56,713 bases of DNA from Oribacterium sp. KHPX15 (GTDB lineage: Bacteria > Bacillota > Clostridia > Lachnospirales > Lachnospiraceae), in the NCBI RefSeq assembly GCF_900107835.1, contig NZ_FNRG01000027.1:1-56713 (forward strand), read 5' to 3'. Of this stretch, positions 17,312-26,566 are shown piece after piece. The first letter of the stretch is position 1; each line of letters begins with the position of its first letter. A model generated the notes under the pieces. The model was given only the letters and a program-made list of their open reading frames with translations. It was not told the origin of the DNA and did no database searches. Made by a program: the position numbers and the translations under genes.

Positions 17312-20300
17312 TCAGCTTACCAGCATCTTTCTTGTTTTCCTTATATACTTGGCCGGAATCTCATCTGTGAGCCTCCATACTACATTCATCGGATTGCTGC
17401 CCTCATGTTTAACATAATCTACAAATCCAAGAACACTATAAGGCGATGCATTTCCCCACGAATCCTTTTTATCTTCTCTTACACAAAGAAGCACTTTACT
17501 TCCCTGTGCCCTATGATTAATGTATCTTTGTCCTGTTGGAGAAGAAGCACTTGTTGTACTCTGACTCTGCCAATGGAACATTGTTTCACTAATTGAATAA
17601 TCGTTATACATTGTCGTAGGTGAATAGTCTTTATCCGATTTATTCAAAGTTACAAACAAAACATCAATCTTCTTATCCGGAAGCCACTTTACACCCTCTC
17701 GTACCGTTGAAGGTTTCATAAAGTCCATTGCTACGAGAAGTTGATCTCTCGAATAAGTACAATGTAGATCAAGCGGACAATCAAAATCGAAATCCAGCTT
17801 TTTGTCCACAAAATCAATATGCTCATGTAGGTATTTTAAAAGCTCTTTGATTTCATTTAACATGGTTTTACTATTAGCTAAAGACTTCAGATTGTTATAT
17901 GCAACCTGCGGATTTTCATAATCAATGACATCCGTCCAAATACTCACATAAAACATCTGTAGCATTCGTTTTTCGCCATCATTTAATAAATCAAAACTAA
18001 GCTTGTCAATTCCATCATCCAATACCCGAAGAACAAATCCCAATAAGCGTCGTGAATCAATATATGCCAGTCTTGATAATGCTTTGGAAATGTCTTTCTC
18101 CAATGGTTCACTGAAATCCTCCAAAACCCCGGCAGTAACACAAAGTCTTGAAAAACTATCCTTTTTATATAATGCTCTGGGATCCATTCTGTAATGTTTC
18201 AGGAAATTGGCCAGTGTTAGATCCTTCCCTGTATCATTCGTGAATGATGCAATCTTACCTATGATTCCGTTCTTTGTCTCAATAGAACTCTTTATATTTT
18301 GGAGTACATACTCACTTGCCTTCTTTTCAAGATGGATATAGCATCCTTTCGGTACGGACACAAATCCCTTCTTCAGCTCGTACTCCACACTATGCTTTGT
18401 GTTAGCGAGAAGAGCTGCGAATTTCTCTTCATAGTTATATTTCTTGTTTGCCTGCCCAATGAAATCCAGAACTGTCAAACAATCCTTACTATCATCCAAT
18501 CGTAAACCACGTCCTAACTGTTGAAGGAATATAGTGAGTGATTCTGTTGGACGCAAAAACAAAACCGTGTTGACAGATGTAATGTCTACACCCTCATTAT
18601 ACAAATCCACAACGAAAATAGTCTTTATTTCTCCTGCTTCCAACCTTTTCTTTGCAGACGCACGGTCTTCTTTACTCGAATCTGAATCCAGTTCTAATGA
18701 CGCAATACCATACTTATTGAAGAACTCCGCCATAAATCTCGCATGCTCCTTCGACACACAAAATCCCAAGGCTTTCATATCATCTATAGAGGCTACGTAT
18801 TTATCAATGTTTCTTAATATGCTTACTGCTCTTTTATCTGCTATCTCACCGCTAAACGAATAAATATTGCTTAATTCTCGCCTGTCATATCCACCACGTA
18901 CCCATCTAACTTCCGAAAGATCAACATCATCGGAAAGACCAAAATATTGAAATGGGCACAGTAGTTTTCTGTCAATTGCTTCCGGCAAACGTATTTCCGC
19001 TGCAATTCGACCATTAAAATACTGCAGGATATCTTCTCCATCCATTCTCTCAGGTGTAGCTGTTAATCCAAGCAAAATCTTTGGTGAGAATTTAGCCAGT
19101 GGTTCTTTATAAATAGGAGCCGCAGCATGATGAAACTCATCCACAATTATAAAGTCATAGTAATCATTTGGTAATTCATCATAGAGTTTTTTTGAATTCA
19201 GCGTTTGTATGGATACAAATAAATGATCAAGTGATTCCGGCTTATAACTTCCAACCCACAGATCCCCAAAGTTAAGGTCCTTTAATACACCACGAAATGT
19301 TTCTATGCTCTGTTCAAGGATCTCTTCTCTATGTGCGACAAACAATAATCTGTTCTTTTGTCCCGGATTCTTCTTACAAAATCTTGCGTAATCAAATGCT
19401 GAAATAACAGTCTTTCCACATCCGGTTGCTGCAACGACCAGATTTCTGGTATATCCCAATACTTCGCGTTCAGCATTTAGTTTATCCAATATCTCCTGCT
19501 GATATGAATATGGCTGAATATCAAATACAAATTTTCTGTCGTTTCCTTCTCCTATATATTTTTCATTTTTTAGAGCCTGAATCAACCTAGGTTTTTGTGA
19601 AGCATCATATAAAACAAACTCTTTATCATTCCAATAACTATCGAAGGTTGCTGCTACCTTTTTTATGGTTTCAGCCAGATCTTTTTCAGTAGCTTTGACA
19701 TTCCATTCCAAACCGCTTGTTAGCGCGGCATTCGACATATTGGAGGATCCTATGTAAGCAGTAGTAAATCCTGTCTCCCTGTAAAAAACATAGGACTTAG
19801 CATGAAGTCGAGTTCTTTTTGTATCATAGGATATTTTGACTTCTGTATTTACAAGCTTGCTAAGTTCCTCGACAGCCTTTACATCTGTTGCGCCCATATA
19901 AGATGTACAGATAACTCTTAGCTTGCCACCCTTGCCGGTAAAGTCCTTTAGTTCATCAAGCAGTTCTCTTAACCCGCTCCACTTTATAAAGGATACAAGC
20001 ATATCTATCCTATCAGCAGATGCTATTTCTTTCTTTAATTCGTTAAGCATCTGAGGTTCCCTGACGGCACCGGTAAATAAGCTGCTATAAGCCATAGATG
20101 TTTCCGGACGTTCTATATCTTTAGCCTTTTTCCCAAGCAACAAACGCTCATCCTTATTGCTCATGATGGACAGAAGCTGTTCACCAGACATTTCGACCAT
20201 AGTTTGATCTTTTGATTCATCATCAATAACGCTTATGACTTTGTTTATATATTCAATCTGTTTGTCTAATGCATCATCCCCTGATGATTCATAAATTGTA

Positions 20301-20461
20301 TCCATCTTACGTTGCAGTAATTCTGCAACATAAGTAGACAGAACTCTGGAAGCCTCTGCCGAATCTACTTTTTCCTGATGTTTACAATCAGCCGGAATCT
20401 GCTCCAACTCATTGTTCATTTCTTTATTGATTATCTGCTCATATAAGCCCGGTTTCATCAT
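17312..20461 (-). CDS. PLD-nuclease/SF2-helicase/DUF3427 protein
   Basis: 1049 residues. Domain order: N-terminal region, a PLD-type nuclease domain (LHAKSY near residue 220 and IGSSNMSNAA near 238, the half-site HxK...N motif), an SF2 helicase (Walker A AATGCGKT near 345, box II DEFHH near 441, LTATPERMDG, box VI QQLGRGLRL), then a C-terminal DUF3427 region. It should be a DNA-stimulated ATPase that translocates and may cut or process DNA. ATG 20461 follows GGGAAGG by 8 bases and overlaps the end of the small upstream gene by 23 bp, which shows coupling. Proteins with this architecture are common in accessory regions and are suspected of phage defence; that role is not shown here. Confidence 0.85.
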   Translation of the reverse strand: MMKPGLYEQIINKEMNNELEQIPADCKHQEKVDSAEASRVLSTYVAELLQRKMDTIYESSGDDALDKQIEYINKVISVIDDESKDQTMVEMSGEQLLSIMSNKDERLLLGKKAKDIERPETSMAYSSLFTGAVREPQMLNELKKEIASADRIDMLVSFIKWSGLRELLDELKDFTGKGGKLRVICTSYMGATDVKAVEELSKLVNTEVKISYDTKRTRLHAKSYVFYRETGFTTAYIGSSNMSNAALTSGLEWNVKATEKDLAETIKKVAATFDSYWNDKEFVLYDASQKPRLIQALKNEKYIGEGNDRKFVFDIQPYSYQQEILDKLNAEREVLGYTRNLVVAATGCGKTVISAFDYARFCKKNPGQKNRLLFVAHREEILEQSIETFRGVLKDLNFGDLWVGSYKPESLDHLFVSIQTLNSKKLYDELPNDYYDFIIVDEFHHAAAPIYKEPLAKFSPKILLGLTATPERMDGEDILQYFNGRIAAEIRLPEAIDRKLLCPFQYFGLSDDVDLSEVRWVRGGYDRRELSNIYSFSGEIADKRAVSILRNIDKYVASIDDMKALGFCVSKEHARFMAEFFNKYGIASLELDSDSSKEDRASAKKRLEAGEIKTIFVVDLYNEGVDITSVNTVLFLRPTESLTIFLQQLGRGLRLDDSKDCLTVLDFIGQANKKYNYEEKFAALLANTKHSVEYELKKGFVSVPKGCYIHLEKKASEYVLQNIKSSIETKNGIIGKIASFTNDTGKDLTLANFLKHYRMDPRALYKKDSFSRLCVTAGVLEDFSEPLEKDISKALSRLAYIDSRRLLGFVLRVLDDGIDKLSFDLLNDGEKRMLQMFYVSIWTDVIDYENPQVAYNNLKSLANSKTMLNEIKELLKYLHEHIDFVDKKLDFDFDCPLDLHCTYSRDQLLVAMDFMKPSTVREGVKWLPDKKIDVLFVTLNKSDKDYSPTTMYNDYSISETMFHWQSQSTTSASSPTGQRYINHRAQGSKVLLCVREDKKDSWGNASPYSVLGFVDYVKHEGSNPMNVVWRLTDEIPAKYIRKTRKMLVS

Positions 20462-20747
20462 CGAATAAACCTTCCCACAACATCCTGTTGTAATTTGCAT
20501 TTGCTTCTTCGCATGCCTTTTTCTCTTTCCATCTGTCGATCTCGTTACAGATGGAAAGCATCTCATCAGCTATAAGTTCAGCACTATGCGGTTCCACATT
20601 GTTTAGGTAACCACACATTCTACGCATAGCCTTGGGACTTCCTAGCTGTTTTGCTATCTGGTTGCCAAATTCTTCGGGAAATCCGAGGCTTACAATGGCA
20701 CTGACTAATTCATCCCGGCACAGTATCCATTCTTTACGATTATCCAT
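20439..20747 (-). CDS. Small unrecognised protein coupled to the helicase
   Basis: 102 residues, helical in character, no membrane segment, with a charged middle (KEKKACEEANANYNR). Its end overlaps the helicase start by 23 bp, so both are translated from one message. I do not recognise the family. Its position suggests a regulator or subunit of the PLD-helicase. Confidence 0.6.
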   Translation of the reverse strand: MDNRKEWILCRDELVSAIVSLGFPEEFGNQIAKQLGSPKAMRRMCGYLNNVEPHSAELIADEMLSICNEIDRWKEKKACEEANANYNRMLWEGLFDDETGLI

Positions 20748-20801
20748 ATGTTAATTTACCAGTTTTAATAAACTTAATCCCCATCTATATATGGTCATTC
20801 A

Positions 20802-21239
20802 TCAAATCTCCGAAGCAGTCCGGATACGTTTTGCATCAACGATATGTCCTCCGGCAACAGATGGCTGAAGCTTCTCCGCAGTTTTGCCTATCCCGCTACC
20901 ACCTGATGTAGCAAAGATGTGAATGTCTTTGCCGGTCCAGTCGTAGCCTTTACAGAAGGTATGAACCACTCTCGGAGCCTGTCCGTACCAGATTGGAAAT
21001 CCGATATAAACGGTATCATATTTTCCAAAGTCATCAATCTTCCCATTGACCGGAACATCCTTATTGCCAAACTGCTCGCGGTTGCATCTTGCCAATGGAT
21101 TTACCCAACGTATATCTGATGCAGAATAAGGTACTTCCGGAACGATTTCAAACAGATCTGCCCCAACCTTTTCTGCGTATTCCTTTGCAACTTTTGCTGT
21201 TGTGCCTTCGGCACTGAAGTATGTTACTAATGTACTCAT
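20802..21239 (-). CDS. Flavodoxin-family protein
   Basis: 145 residues from the ATG at 21239, preceded by GAGGTG. The FMN phosphate loop reads YFSAEGTTAKVA (residues 6-17), then IGFPIWYGQAP and SGGSGIGKT, all typical of flavodoxins in Clostridia. It should carry electrons through bound FMN. The end is abrupt (DAKRIRTASEI), about a dozen residues shorter than usual, and another frame runs on a little, so a small 3' lesion is possible. It is separate from the helicase pair (54 bp gap) and of metabolic rather than defence character. Confidence 0.85.
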   Translation of the reverse strand: MSTLVTYFSAEGTTAKVAKEYAEKVGADLFEIVPEVPYSASDIRWVNPLARCNREQFGNKDVPVNGKIDDFGKYDTVYIGFPIWYGQAPRVVHTFCKGYDWTGKDIHIFATSGGSGIGKTAEKLQPSVAGGHIVDAKRIRTASEI

Positions 21240-21336
21240 AAACACCTCAACTTCCAAATCTTTATTTTATTCTTTCTAACAATGCATCCACCAGTACAGC
21301 CATATGCCCATCTGCCACGGAATTGCTTATCCAGGT

Positions 21337-21855
21337 TTAGACAATATCTTTAAGAGTTTTCTCTCCGACAGCTATAATCTTATCATCTAGTACAGCAAAG
21401 ATGATCTTAATGTCATAATCCAGATTATTCTTTATAAAGTCATTGCAAGCCTGGATGGCTTTTCTCCATGCTCCATCCAACGGATAGCCAAAGATACCGG
21501 CTGAAATAAGTGGGAATCCGATTGAATGGAGTTTGTTCTCTTTTGCCAGAATCAATGACTGCTTATATGCACTGTATAGAAGCTTTGGTTCATCATGATT
21601 GCCGTCCGTCCACCTAGGGCCTACTGCGTGAATCACATACTTCGCCGGAAGATTAAATCCCGGAGTAATCACTGCATTACCGGTCTTACACCCGCCGATA
21701 GCGTTGCAGGCCTTTGTCAGTTCTTGTGATCCTGCATCCCGGAAGATTGCCCCGCATACTCCTCCGCCCTGCCAAAGACCTTCATTGGCTGCATTTACAA
21801 TGGCATCTGTATCAAGCTTTGTTATACTAATCTTCTTAATATCGATAGAACTCAT
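21337..21855 (-). CDS. Macrodomain protein, ADP-ribose or O-acetyl-ADP-ribose hydrolase
   Basis: 172 residues of a single macrodomain. DAIVNAANEGLWQGGGVCGAI is the ADP-ribose-binding loop with the key Asn and Gly residues, and GIFGYPLDGA is the second phosphate loop; VIHAVGPRW lies between them. It removes ADP-ribose from proteins or deacetylates O-acetyl-ADP-ribose. AAGGGG precedes the ATG. It lies between the flavodoxin and the truncated helicase, with 53 bp to the latter. Macrodomains occur in both housekeeping and defence or toxin-reversal settings. Confidence 0.9.
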   Translation of the reverse strand: MSSIDIKKISITKLDTDAIVNAANEGLWQGGGVCGAIFRDAGSQELTKACNAIGGCKTGNAVITPGFNLPAKYVIHAVGPRWTDGNHDEPKLLYSAYKQSLILAKENKLHSIGFPLISAGIFGYPLDGAWRKAIQACNDFIKNNLDYDIKIIFAVLDDKIIAVGEKTLKDIV

Positions 21856-21908
21856 GAATATCCCCTTTTAGTTAAAAACATAACAGATTTTCTTCTAACA
21901 ACTAATAT

Positions 21909-23420
21909 TTATACTCCGCCCATATCCTTGTAGTAATTCTTCAGGTCGTTCCGCAGCTGCTTTTTGATTCTGTCAAAATCCTCTTTTGTAAGTTTACTGT
22001 ACAACGCATGATTCATAGAGATAATGCTCAAGTTCTTTGAATAATATAAGAACCTCTTTCTCTCAAACTTTTCAAAAGGATTTGTCAGCATATTTCTTTT
22101 AACCGCGCTTTTATCCTTAAGCATCTTATCATCATATGGACAAGATTTACGATCTACCTGTAATCCCCTGTCAAGTCTTGATCTATAGAACGAAATATAG
22201 TCTTCAAGTATATCCTCAATCTTTGCATCACCTATGGAATTCAGATGCTTCAATAAACTAAGCATAAATGGCATCTTATAGGAAAGTGAATAATCCCTCT
22301 CCTCCATAAACTCAAAGAAATCTTCCTTGATTGTTTCATCGTTATGTTCTTTTATTTCAAGTTCTCTTCTATACTTCTCCACAGCATCCGGACTGAACAG
22401 ATACATTGATTTACTTCCGAATTTGTATTCCACTGATGGTTCTATTTTACCCTTTTTTATCCAGCTTGTAACAGTACCTGTACTTACAAAATATTCTCTG
22501 GCAACCTGCTCCTGACTGAGATAATCACCATACTGATCCTCAAAGGAGTTAATGTCTACTTCGGTTATCTTTTCGATTCTTTCCTCAAAACCATCGATGG
22601 TTATCATGTCTCCGCTCTTATAATCCGTCTTTGTGATATCTCCAAACGGAACATAATACGGATTGGCAAAGATGGTATGCATATTGCAGGCCTTGACCAT
22701 TGCTCCATATTCATCAACTACATCGATAACGATAACATTTTTCTTTTGATCAGTTTTTCTCAATCCTCTACCTATCTGTTGCAGGTAAAGCACCTTGGAT
22801 AGTGTCGGTCTCGCCATAACAAGCAGACCAAGCTCAGGATAGTCCCAACCTTCAGATATCATGTTACAGGAACATAAAAATCGGACTTCTTTATCCTTAA
22901 ATTTCCTTATAATCTCTTCCGGATTTCTGGACTGTCCTGATAAACTTAGTGCAGAAATACCGGAATTGTTTAAAAGTTTAGCCATCTCATTCGCATGAGA
23001 AACATTAACACAGAAAACTACCCCCTGCCGTTTCCCGGCTTCACCATCTACGAAATAATCTTTAATAACATCTACGATCAGATTATTCCTAGATGTGACG
23101 CGGATGTTCTTTTCCAGATCTGCATTAACATAGTCCTTACCGTTAAACCGGACTTTCGAGAGATCAATGTTTGTTTCGATTCTATAGACATTGGCCCTGG
23201 CAACGATGCCTTTATCCATGGCATCTTTCAACGACAATGAAGAAGTATAGGTTCCGAAAACAGTCTCCAGTTTCTTCTTGTCAGGACGCTGATCTGTGGC
23301 CGTGAGCCCTATAGTGAAATCAGTTTCAAAGTACTGGATCACCCTTTTAAGAATCGGTGCTACGGCGTGATGTGCCTCATCAGAGTATGTCAACATAGGT
23401 CTAAAAGTTTTTTCGGACAT
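21909..23420 (-). CDS. SF2 helicase lacking its N-terminal half, with C-terminal HTH; probable pseudogene
   Basis: 503 codons starting just before box II (YSDEAHHAVAP). Boxes III (GLTATDQRP), IV-V and VI (LQQIGRGLRK) are present, but Walker A and the whole first half of RecA domain 1 are missing, so the product could not bind ATP normally. In the same frame 13 more codons upstream of the ATG still look like helicase sequence (IAEAYKKLPSGK), then a TGA at 23460-23462 stops it. That spot lies inside the end of the kinase gene, which marks a deletion or insertion junction. After the helicase comes an excisionase-type HTH (EQVAREYFVSTGTVTSWIKK) and a charged tail of about 150 residues. Either a relic or an ATPase-dead leftover. 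Confidence 0.75.
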   Translation of the reverse strand: MSEKTFRPMLTYSDEAHHAVAPILKRVIQYFETDFTIGLTATDQRPDKKKLETVFGTYTSSLSLKDAMDKGIVARANVYRIETNIDLSKVRFNGKDYVNADLEKNIRVTSRNNLIVDVIKDYFVDGEAGKRQGVVFCVNVSHANEMAKLLNNSGISALSLSGQSRNPEEIIRKFKDKEVRFLCSCNMISEGWDYPELGLLVMARPTLSKVLYLQQIGRGLRKTDQKKNVIVIDVVDEYGAMVKACNMHTIFANPYYVPFGDITKTDYKSGDMITIDGFEERIEKITEVDINSFEDQYGDYLSQEQVAREYFVSTGTVTSWIKKGKIEPSVEYKFGSKSMYLFSPDAVEKYRRELEIKEHNDETIKEDFFEFMEERDYSLSYKMPFMLSLLKHLNSIGDAKIEDILEDYISFYRSRLDRGLQVDRKSCPYDDKMLKDKSAVKRNMLTNPFEKFERKRFLYYSKNLSIISMNHALYSKLTKEDFDRIKKQLRNDLKNYYKDMGGV

Positions 23421-23439
23421 TTTTCCGGATGGCAGTTTT

Positions 23440-23973
23440 TTATAGGCTTCTGCAATCTGTCAACTTCTTTATGGTTCCTTCAAAGTCCTCCTGAATGATT
23501 TCAACCTTCTCCCCAGACTTATGATATCCATCAATAATCTTCCTGTTGTCTCTTTTCACCTCTTCAATCGTGCAAAAGGAATCATCCAGTCTCGCCTCTA
23601 TCTCAGAGCCATGTTCTTTTATCTCATCAAAGTGTGTGTCAATATATTCATCCGACATGGCAAGGCATATAAACTGTATCGACCGAATATACTGCTCATC
23701 GAAGTCCTGTCTCCAATAGAACGGCACATAGCATCCTTCGACAATAAGATTCTGCTTGTTTTCAATCGCTGTCTTTATCATCTCACGAACTATCGGCCAG
23801 AGATATTGGGTAAGATCATCGTCGTCTTCAGGTGTCAGATCCGTATTTCCACTTCGTATTAAACCCATCTTCAGATGGTCGATGGACAAATATGGGTATT
23901 TGTATTTTTCAAGCATCCTTTGTGCCAGAACCGTTTTCCCGGTGTGCGATGCTCCCGTTATCAGTATAATCAT
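23440..23973 (-). CDS. P-loop nucleotide kinase-like protein
   Basis: 177 residues from the ATG at 23973, which follows GGAG. Walker A is GASHTGKT (residues 7-14); SIDHLKMGL and LIVEGCYVPFYW follow. It looks like a small-molecule kinase of the AAA-type/zeta-like or shikimate-kinase-like group. The substrate is unknown. Its last codons (TDCRSL) read through the same DNA that in another frame continues the truncated helicase, so the native C-terminus may have been replaced. It lies 23 bp after the GrpB gene and was likely cotranscribed with it. Confidence 0.7.
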   Translation of the reverse strand: MIILITGASHTGKTVLAQRMLEKYKYPYLSIDHLKMGLIRSGNTDLTPEDDDDLTQYLWPIVREMIKTAIENKQNLIVEGCYVPFYWRQDFDEQYIRSIQFICLAMSDEYIDTHFDEIKEHGSEIEARLDDSFCTIEEVKRDNRKIIDGYHKSGEKVEIIQEDFEGTIKKLTDCRSL

Positions 23974-23996
23974 TTTCACTCCTAAAGATGGAATTG

Positions 23997-24578
23997 TCAG
24001 TATCGGTCTCCATATTCCTTTCGTGCTTCCGCTGTCCATTTAGATATGAAGTCTGTCTTTGCATCTGTATATGCGTCCCGGTTATGTTCATATTGTTTCC
24101 AAAGCCTGAGTTTCAATGCTTCATATTCTTTTGCCACGTCAGGATGCTCATTCAAATAGTCACGGAAGTACAGTTCATCATTGTCTCCGGTGTATCGCAG
24201 ATGGATATGATATACCTTGTCCGCAAATCCATTTTCAGTATATCCCTTATTGAGTGAGATCCGGTTCGCCTCGGCGGACATGACGGTAAAGCCGTTCTCT
24301 TCTAATATCTGCGCTATATCTTTCATGTCAGCGCTTTGAGGAATCTCAACCATCACATCAATGATATTCTTGGCCCATATTCCCTGGATGGCAGTGCTTC
24401 CGATATGACTGATCCGATCAACAGTCTGATCGGATAATAGTCCGGTCAGCATCTCCTCGATCTCATTGAAGTTGTCTTTCCACTGATCATCGTGCGGCAC
24501 AAGAAAGATAGGAAATAATTCCCATAACTCTTCCAATGTCATTTTAGATAAATCTTTTCCCATGCCAAAGGTCTCCAT
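23997..24578 (-). CDS. GrpB/UPF0157 family nucleotidyltransferase-like protein
   Basis: 193 residues. FLVPHDDQWKDNFNEI, ISHIGSTAIQGIWAKNIIDV and YHIHLRYTGDNDE are the family signature; GrpB proteins have a nucleotidyltransferase-like fold, with the GS and DV motif in the second segment. The biochemical function is unsettled. A start at METFG (24578) or at the later ATG 24563, which has GGAG in front, is possible. It lies 27 bp downstream of the EamA transporter and 23 bp before the kinase. Confidence 0.85.
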   Translation of the reverse strand: METFGMGKDLSKMTLEELWELFPIFLVPHDDQWKDNFNEIEEMLTGLLSDQTVDRISHIGSTAIQGIWAKNIIDVMVEIPQSADMKDIAQILEENGFTVMSAEANRISLNKGYTENGFADKVYHIHLRYTGDNDELYFRDYLNEHPDVAKEYEALKLRLWKQYEHNRDAYTDAKTDFISKWTAEARKEYGDRY

Positions 24579-24605
24579 AAACGAGAATTTGCCGTTATTT
24601 GTTTC

Positions 24606-25472
24606 CTATGCCCAGATTGCCATCGCCAAAGTGCCGACAACGATCAGAATCAACCCGGCAAGCGCCTTTCTGCTCAACTTTTCTTTGAATACGAAATAGG
24701 AAAAAGCGATGGAAACGATAATGCTGAGCTTATCGATCGGTACGACAACGCTGACGACGCCGTTCTGTATGGAGTAATAGTAACAGAGCCATGATGCGCC
24801 TGTGGCAATCCCGGACAGAGCTATGAATACAAGTTCTTTGGAATCAGTATTTTTCAGTTCAGCACCTTTGCCTTTAACGAAGACGATCAGCCAAGCCATA
24901 ACAAGAACAACACCTGTACGAATCGCCGTCCCGAGATTTGATTCTACATCCGTTATGCCAATCTTTCCCAGAATAGAGGTCAGGGCAGCAAAAACAGCGG
25001 AACCGATTGCGTAGGGCAGCCACGTGCGCTTTGTGTCCTTTGCTTCAGTTTTCTTCTTTTCGATCATCAGAAACACGCCTGCCGCAAGAAGCGCAGTACC
25101 GATCAGCTTGACCGCCAGATGTTCTGTCTCACTGAAAAGGATGATTGCGAGAAGCACTGTCAGAACCGTGCTGGATTTATCAACGGGAACGACCTTGTTC
25201 ACATCGCCGACGGACAGGGCTTTAAAATAGCAGATCCACGAGGCTCCTGTCGCAAGGCCGGACAGAATTAAGAAGAGGATAGATTTTGCCGATATTTCCG
25301 TGATCGTTCCGGCAGAGCCAACGATAAACACCATGATCCAGGCAAAAAGGAGTACAACGACCGTCCGCAGAGCAGTCGCCACGTCTGAATCAGTCTTTTT
25401 GATCCCGCATTTCGCAAGTATCGCCGTAAGTCCGGCAAAGAGCGCGGACAAAGCCGCCATGATCAGCCACAT
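24606..25472 (-). CDS. EamA-family drug/metabolite transporter
   Basis: 288 residues, ten hydrophobic helices in two repeated EamA halves: residues 1-137 and 148-288 show the same pattern (ATALRTVVVLLFAWIMVF against GTAIRTGVVLVMAWLIVF). It moves a small metabolite across the membrane; the substrate is unknown. AGGGGAAG lies before the ATG at 25472. First gene of a likely operon with GrpB and the kinase. Confidence 0.9.
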   Translation of the reverse strand: MWLIMAALSALFAGLTAILAKCGIKKTDSDVATALRTVVVLLFAWIMVFIVGSAGTITEISAKSILFLILSGLATGASWICYFKALSVGDVNKVVPVDKSSTVLTVLLAIILFSETEHLAVKLIGTALLAAGVFLMIEKKKTEAKDTKRTWLPYAIGSAVFAALTSILGKIGITDVESNLGTAIRTGVVLVMAWLIVFVKGKGAELKNTDSKELVFIALSGIATGASWLCYYYSIQNGVVSVVVPIDKLSIIVSIAFSYFVFKEKLSRKALAGLILIVVGTLAMAIWA

Positions 25473-25552
25473 ATCTTCCCCTTATTCATTGTCATATATT
25501 CTGGTAATTCTCGTCCATTAATTATCTCTAAGAGAAATCCCGATCTTTTGGT

Positions 25553-26230
25553 CTATAACTCACACACCATAATATATTCTTCGGCATTCTCATCTACCGT
25601 CTTAAACCCAACATTCTCATACATCTTCACAGCGTAATTGGCTTTCTGTACTGCCAGGGATGCCTTCTCAAACCCCTGCCACTTCAGCAATTCCAGCATC
25701 TTCACCATCAACTGTGAACCTATGCCCTGGCCCCGATATTCCTTATACAGAGAAATCGCAAAGGACGGAGTCTCATCATCTACATGACCATAATCGTTCA
25801 TGATACGTGTCCAGACAGCACCGACCACTTTCCCGCCAAAATCAGCTACCAGACAGTTATCGCCCTTTTGGCTGTTAAAATCATCTGTATAGACTCTCAG
25901 TTCCGGTTTTTCCACAATATCCTTCGCAGGTGGTTCTACTCCTTCCGGAATAAAGATTGCTTCATACAGGAAGTCCTTCAGCAATTCTGTTTCGCTCTTT
26001 CTCAAGCTTCTGATAACATATTTGTTCCGTTTATCGCTCAGCATATGAGAAACATGCTCATGCTGAAGCTTCACCTTCATTTCCAACATCTGCTTTCCGA
26101 TCTTCTCAGGATCATATTCATTACCGGAACAGATTATTTCCAGAGTGTCAGGAGTCCAGATATATCCATGCGACTTGTTGTAAAGGTATTGCTGGAACTC
26201 TTCGTATTCTTTTTCCTTCAGTTGCTTCAT
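25553..26230 (-). CDS. GNAT-family N-acetyltransferase
   Basis: 225 residues. A charged N-terminal part of about 65 residues precedes the GNAT domain; the acetyl-CoA loop is YRGQGIGSQLM near residue 165, followed by ASLAVQKANYAVKMYENVGF, the normal GNAT ending. It acetylates an amine of unknown identity. The ATG overlaps the stop of the XRE gene by 4 bp, so expression is coupled to the regulator. The pair recalls regulator-toxin modules, but the sequence does not show toxicity. Confidence 0.85.
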   Translation of the reverse strand: MKQLKEKEYEEFQQYLYNKSHGYIWTPDTLEIICSGNEYDPEKIGKQMLEMKVKLQHEHVSHMLSDKRNKYVIRSLRKSETELLKDFLYEAIFIPEGVEPPAKDIVEKPELRVYTDDFNSQKGDNCLVADFGGKVVGAVWTRIMNDYGHVDDETPSFAISLYKEYRGQGIGSQLMVKMLELLKWQGFEKASLAVQKANYAVKMYENVGFKTVDENAEEYIMVCEL

Positions 26231-26445
26231 TCAGATTCGTCCCTCTTAACATAGTGCAGTTCAATATCATAACCAAGTGCCTCCATCATCTTAACGAAGG
26301 TGTTATTGACCACACTATCATTCTTCTTGATCACACGGTTTACATAGGCCTTTGTGGTTTCAATCTCTTCCGCCAGCTTTGCCTGCGTCTTTCCCTGCTC
26401 TATGCACTTTACTTTCACATCGACTTCTATATTGTTCTTGACCAT
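26227..26445 (-). CDS. Small XRE-family HTH regulator
   Basis: 72 residues. The HTH is KLAEEIETTKAYVNRVIKK (about residues 23-41), with the Gln/Leu/Ala pattern of the XRE family. It probably binds DNA near its own promoter and controls the downstream GNAT gene, with which it overlaps by 4 bp. Confidence 0.85.
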   Translation of the reverse strand: MVKNNIEVDVKVKCIEQGKTQAKLAEEIETTKAYVNRVIKKNDSVVNNTFVKMMEALGYDIELHYVKRDESE

Positions 26446-26527
26446 AATTCACTTCCCAAGTTCTGATCAATCGTTATCCTATTTGTATAATTTATAGTAT
26501 AACAGAACCCGTCGTTTTTTCAAGCAG

Positions 26528-26559
26528 AAAAAGAACCGGTCAGATCTCTCCAACCGGCT
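26528..26559 (-). terminator. Terminator of the recombinase operon
   Basis: On the minus strand AGCCGGT and ACCGGTT arms are followed by CTTTTTC, just after the stop of the last recombinase. It ends the prophage integration module and insulates the XRE gene. Confidence 0.75.
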
Positions 26560-26566
26560 CCGCCGC

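Noticed and set aside
17312-20461. PLD-helicase as the missing DrmC of the DISARM system
   Set aside because: It is a different architecture (PLD fused to a helicase and DUF3427) and lies more than 20 kb from the DISARM operon.
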